Source: Lucifuga dentata
Taxonomy: Eukaryota > Chordata > Actinopteri > Ophidiiformes > Bythitidae
Assembly: GCA_014773175.1 (NCBI GenBank)
Contig: VXCM01000980.1
Location: forward strand, 219,275 to 283,274
DNA length: 64,000 nucleotides
Direction of reading: 5' to 3'
Of this stretch, positions 61,094 through 64,000 are shown piece after piece; position 1 is the first letter of the stretch; each line of letters starts with the position of its first letter. The notes under the pieces were generated by a model that did no database searches, was not told where the DNA came from, and saw only the letters and a list, made by a program, of their open reading frames with translations. The position numbers and the translations under genes are program-made.

Positions 61094-62493
61094 AAGGCCC
61101 CATTTACACTTTGCATCAACCCTCTGGAGTCTCAAATCAATTTTTCAAAATTCTTCATTAAAAAAAATCCAATCTAAAAGAATTTAGCAAAAAAGCAAAT
61201 CAAAAACTAAAATCATAAAAAAGTTGTCAGTTTTCTACTTGATTCTGTAAATTTATAGAAAATAAAACAAAATCTCCAAAAAATCAGCAAAAAATGTGTC
61301 AAAAGTGACTCCAAAGGAAAATTGCAAATTGCATCCAGATATGTTACCCAGATAAGGGAAAATGCATTTTAGTGAAAAGTGTAAATGTGTACAGGACACT
61401 TTAAGATGAAACCCGATTTGCCAGACCATATATGGATGTGGTCTGGCTTGCATTGTGATCAGATCTCAGTCCCAGTTAGTCGGGTGTAAATGTAAAGGGG
61501 ACACATTCATGAGATAAGACGTCATGCTGCCTCTTCTTCACGGCTCCGTCCCCTCTGGTTAAAGTTATTTTGAATCAGGAGATGCAACTTGCTGTAAACT
61601 TGTATCTTCACGTAGAAATTTGACAAGGCAAGCATGCACACCTTACTTGAAGGACCTTAACGGCGATTGTGCGTTTGAGCCTAATATATTCAATTTTCTC
61701 ACACGTTACGTTACTGACAATCATTTCCCAAAGGATAAAACCATATTTCAGCTTTCCTGATATTTTGCAAAATCTCTTAATCTTTCAAAATCAAATATTC
61801 AAGTGATACACCCACCTTAAAAATCCATGTTTCGCCTGTAAATAGTTACGCAGCCTTATGAAGTCACAGTCCTTTAACTTTTTCCATAAACTCGGGTCTT
61901 CTTTTGGGACTATATTCCCCAGTGGAGACATATATTCAACTCTGTGCTTTTTACTGTGCTTAAATGCTAAAATTACGTAACTTCGAAAAAAAACAACAAA
62001 AAACAGCACCCTGTCTACCATCTGCCCTACTTGATATCTGGCAAANGAAGGTAGGAAAAACATTTTTAATTCACCATTCCATTAGTATGCTTTGGGAAAT
62101 GATTGTCAGTAATGTAACGGTATGAGAATTGAATATATTAGACTCAAACATGCACGATCGGCAGTATGGTCCTGTAACTCTTCCACAGAGCTGACAGTGT
62201 GATGACCCGCCTGCTGCGATTCGATCACAATGCTGGAGGCAGAATCCAGATAAGAAGAATGCATGTTAATGAAAGCCGTAAATCCAAGTAATGTCATCGA
62301 ATCCAGATAACGTATCAGACACAAAGATCGCATTTTAACGCAAGATGTAAATGGGGCCTGCGTGGTCTGGCGGGCCACTAATTCTGATCATCATGCATTC
62401 TGCCTGATTTACAATTTAAATTAACATGCATTTTTCCTTATCTGGTTAACATATCTGGATGTTAATGTTACTGCAAGGTGCAAATGGGGCTTT
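61094..62493. mobile_element. Composite TIR element interrupted by family B
   Basis: The left end AAGGCCCCATTTACACTTTG and the right end, read on the - strand, AAAGCCCCATTTGCACCTTG form inverted repeats about 1.4 kb apart. Related GTAAATGGGGC motifs occur inside (near 62349). The interior also holds a family B element (61651-62173) and a dispersed repeat shared with about 13440. Limits are inferred from the ends only. Confidence 0.5.
61651..62173 (+). mobile_element. Family B element, partly deleted
   Basis: Starts AGGACCTTAACGGCG and ends GCAGTATGGTCCT, with flanks TTGA and GTAA instead of perfect TTAA. An n at 62046 marks a place where the 3' middle of the family sequence is missing, so the deletion may be an assembly gap. 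Confidence 0.75.
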
Positions 62494-63690
62494 GGAATAG
62501 ATATTTACTTTCATACAAAATTAAAATTGTGATTGGTGTCAAAGGCAAATTTCAATTGGTGTACTTCACATTTTAATTTAGCCTGGCCTTCGTGGCATTC
62601 AAATCTGTCTTTTCAAATTAACCTCCAAGAAGCACTTTTGATCTGCTTGATATTTGGACTGGTAAAAGCAGGAGGAAGGTAAATACAGCACATTGACATT
62701 CTTCTCTCTCTCTGATAATGAAATTGCTTAGCGCTATTGCATCCTTTCAAGCATCACACTGTGCTCGCTCATATGGATTTAATCCTGTAGAGAGAGGTTG
62801 TTGCTGAGGGCAGAGCGGCACAATGCCAGCTTGAAACTAATCCATCCGCCTCGCTCAAAACCCAAATTTTAGAATCACTTTAATAGAAATTAATCATCAT
62901 AAAATAATTTGAGATCCTGAACACTAATGTACTTGACAATCTGACACTGTAATCTCAGTTTTTATTGTTTATTATAAATGCATTATGAAGACTAATGTTC
63001 ACTAACTGGCTGGATGGTGTTGTGCAGTGGACAATGGACTTCAGACTTCTGCTAATTCCTTATAAAAGTGTAAATTTATGCCTTATCTGGGTTCTCAAAC
63101 ATCTAGAATTCATAGTTGGTATATTTGGTTTGTACTGAGGCTGCAGTTATGGTTTAGAATTAATCAGCCTCATGAGCCAACCCCTAGTAATCCAGAGAGT
63201 TTTTAGAGAGAGGATTTATTTTTATTTTATTATTTATTTATTCATCCCATTGATTCACCTCTAAATATTGGACCATAATCTCAAAAAGTTTCTATAACTG
63301 TAAATTTAATTGTTCTGTCCATCCCAGTGAAAATGACAGCTAACGGTATTAGAAATCTACATTTCAAACACGATTATATTGCAGGCTCAATTAGAGTGAA
63401 AGCATGGGAGATAAGGCGGAGGAAATGACATTATCACGCAGGCAGAGTCATATAATTCCTGCTGTTGACACAGTAGATAACATGATGACTTCGATATGAA
63501 GAGAGGATTATAACAGCTAGATTTGATGACCATCAAATGTCCTCTACGCTGCTAATGTAGTGTCACTTGTAACCAAATTATCTTCTCTTGCAGAAGTACT
63601 CCATCCTGCTCTAAACTTCCTCTGCTGAGAGAATGTGTGGATTTAAGTGGCTGTATTGTCTGTAAAATGTTTTTGTAATGTAAAGCAGTT

Positions 63691-63722
63691 AATATTAATA
63701 ATAATAATAATAATATTAATAA
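63691..63722. repeat. (AAT)n microsatellite at a LINE boundary
   Basis: ATT/AAT repeat immediately 5' of the LINE reverse transcriptase frame. Confidence 0.8.
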
Positions 63723-63733
63723 TCCCCCAGCAT

Positions 63734-64000
63734 CTGGTAAGCAAACTGGCACCCCTCGGCTTCAGCACCACACTGTGTAACTGGATCCTGGATTTTCTTT
63801 CTGAAAGGCCCCAGTTTGTACGTGTGGGGAAGAACACCTCCTCAGTCATCACCCTGAGCACCGGCTCCCCTCAGGGTTGCGTCCTGAGTCCGCTGCTCTT
63901 CACTCTTATGACCCATGACTGTGTCGCCAGGTCCACTTCCAATCATATCATCAAATATGCTGATGATACGACAGTAGTGGGCCTCATCCGGAACGACGAC
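63734..64000 (+). pseudogene. Non-LTR retrotransposon reverse transcriptase, open at window edge
   Basis: An 89-codon uninterrupted frame holds reverse transcriptase motifs in order: [16 protein letters not shown], then [13 protein letters not shown], then the catalytic YADD box ([11 protein letters not shown]) near codons 76-86. This is the fish L2/CR1-type LINE pattern. The copy starts abruptly after an AAT repeat, consistent with 5' truncation. It has no stop in the visible part, so it may be young; the rest lies beyond the window. Confidence 0.88.

Larger units (their letters stand above)
43519..64000 (+). other. arhgap42: arhgap42 intron 3 (at least 20.5 kb, open at right edge)
   Basis: Starts at GTAAGA. 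It contains several transposons and the antisense exon listed below. No gene or clear repeat was recognised at 43519-44800, 45300-46690, 47190-48820, 49320-50295, 51340-53135, 53735-54695, 55660-56340, 56640-59130, 59950-61090 and 62500-63690, apart from microsatellites and n joins (46586, 47968, 60663). Confidence 0.75.

Overview
The window is vertebrate nuclear DNA, almost certainly from a teleost fish. It is AT-rich and gene-poor, with long introns bounded by canonical GT-AG splice sites. It is crowded with fish-type DNA transposons (hAT, Tc1/mariner, Harbinger-like, TTAA-duplicating elements) and fragments of LINE retrotransposons. There is no prokaryotic gene organisation.

One gene dominates the window: the 5' part of a Rho GTPase-activating protein of the GRAF family on the + strand, best matched to ARHGAP42 (GRAF3). 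Exon 1 (15449-15602), exon 2 (40044-40139) and exon 3 (43457-43518) join in phases 1, 1 and 0. Together they give 104 continuous codons from the start of the BAR domain. Intron 1 is about 24.4 kb, intron 2 about 3.3 kb, and intron 3 runs off the right edge. The first 15.2 kb is upstream non-coding sequence. The leader holds a 13-codon upstream ORF and an ETS-type promoter motif.

A second probable gene lies antisense in intron 3. A terminal coding exon at 56409-56587 (- strand) has a good 3' splice site, an open frame with biased composition, a stop codon and an AATAAA signal 53 nt beyond it. I do not recognise the protein, and its upstream exons were not found.

Most of the rest is layered transposon history. 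Family A (TA flanks) includes a copy inserted into another copy of itself. Family B has TTAA flanks and about 85-bp inverted ends, and occurs at seven places. Family C occurs four times, one copy split by a Harbinger-like element (family D) at a TTA site that is still empty in the other C copies. Three hAT elements have intact or near-intact 8-bp target duplications. A Tc1-like element, a Tigger-like element and a composite element carrying a C2H2-like ORF are also present. LINE remnants include an RT domain running off the right end, an RTE-like C-terminus, an L1-like linker segment and an L2-like tail.

The assembly itself carries a signature. There are 27 single 'n' characters. Eleven are flanked by near-perfect direct duplications of 61-79 bp, and most of the others sit in homopolymers or simple repeats. 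They look like contig joins at which overlaps were not merged, so those tandem duplications are probably artefacts.
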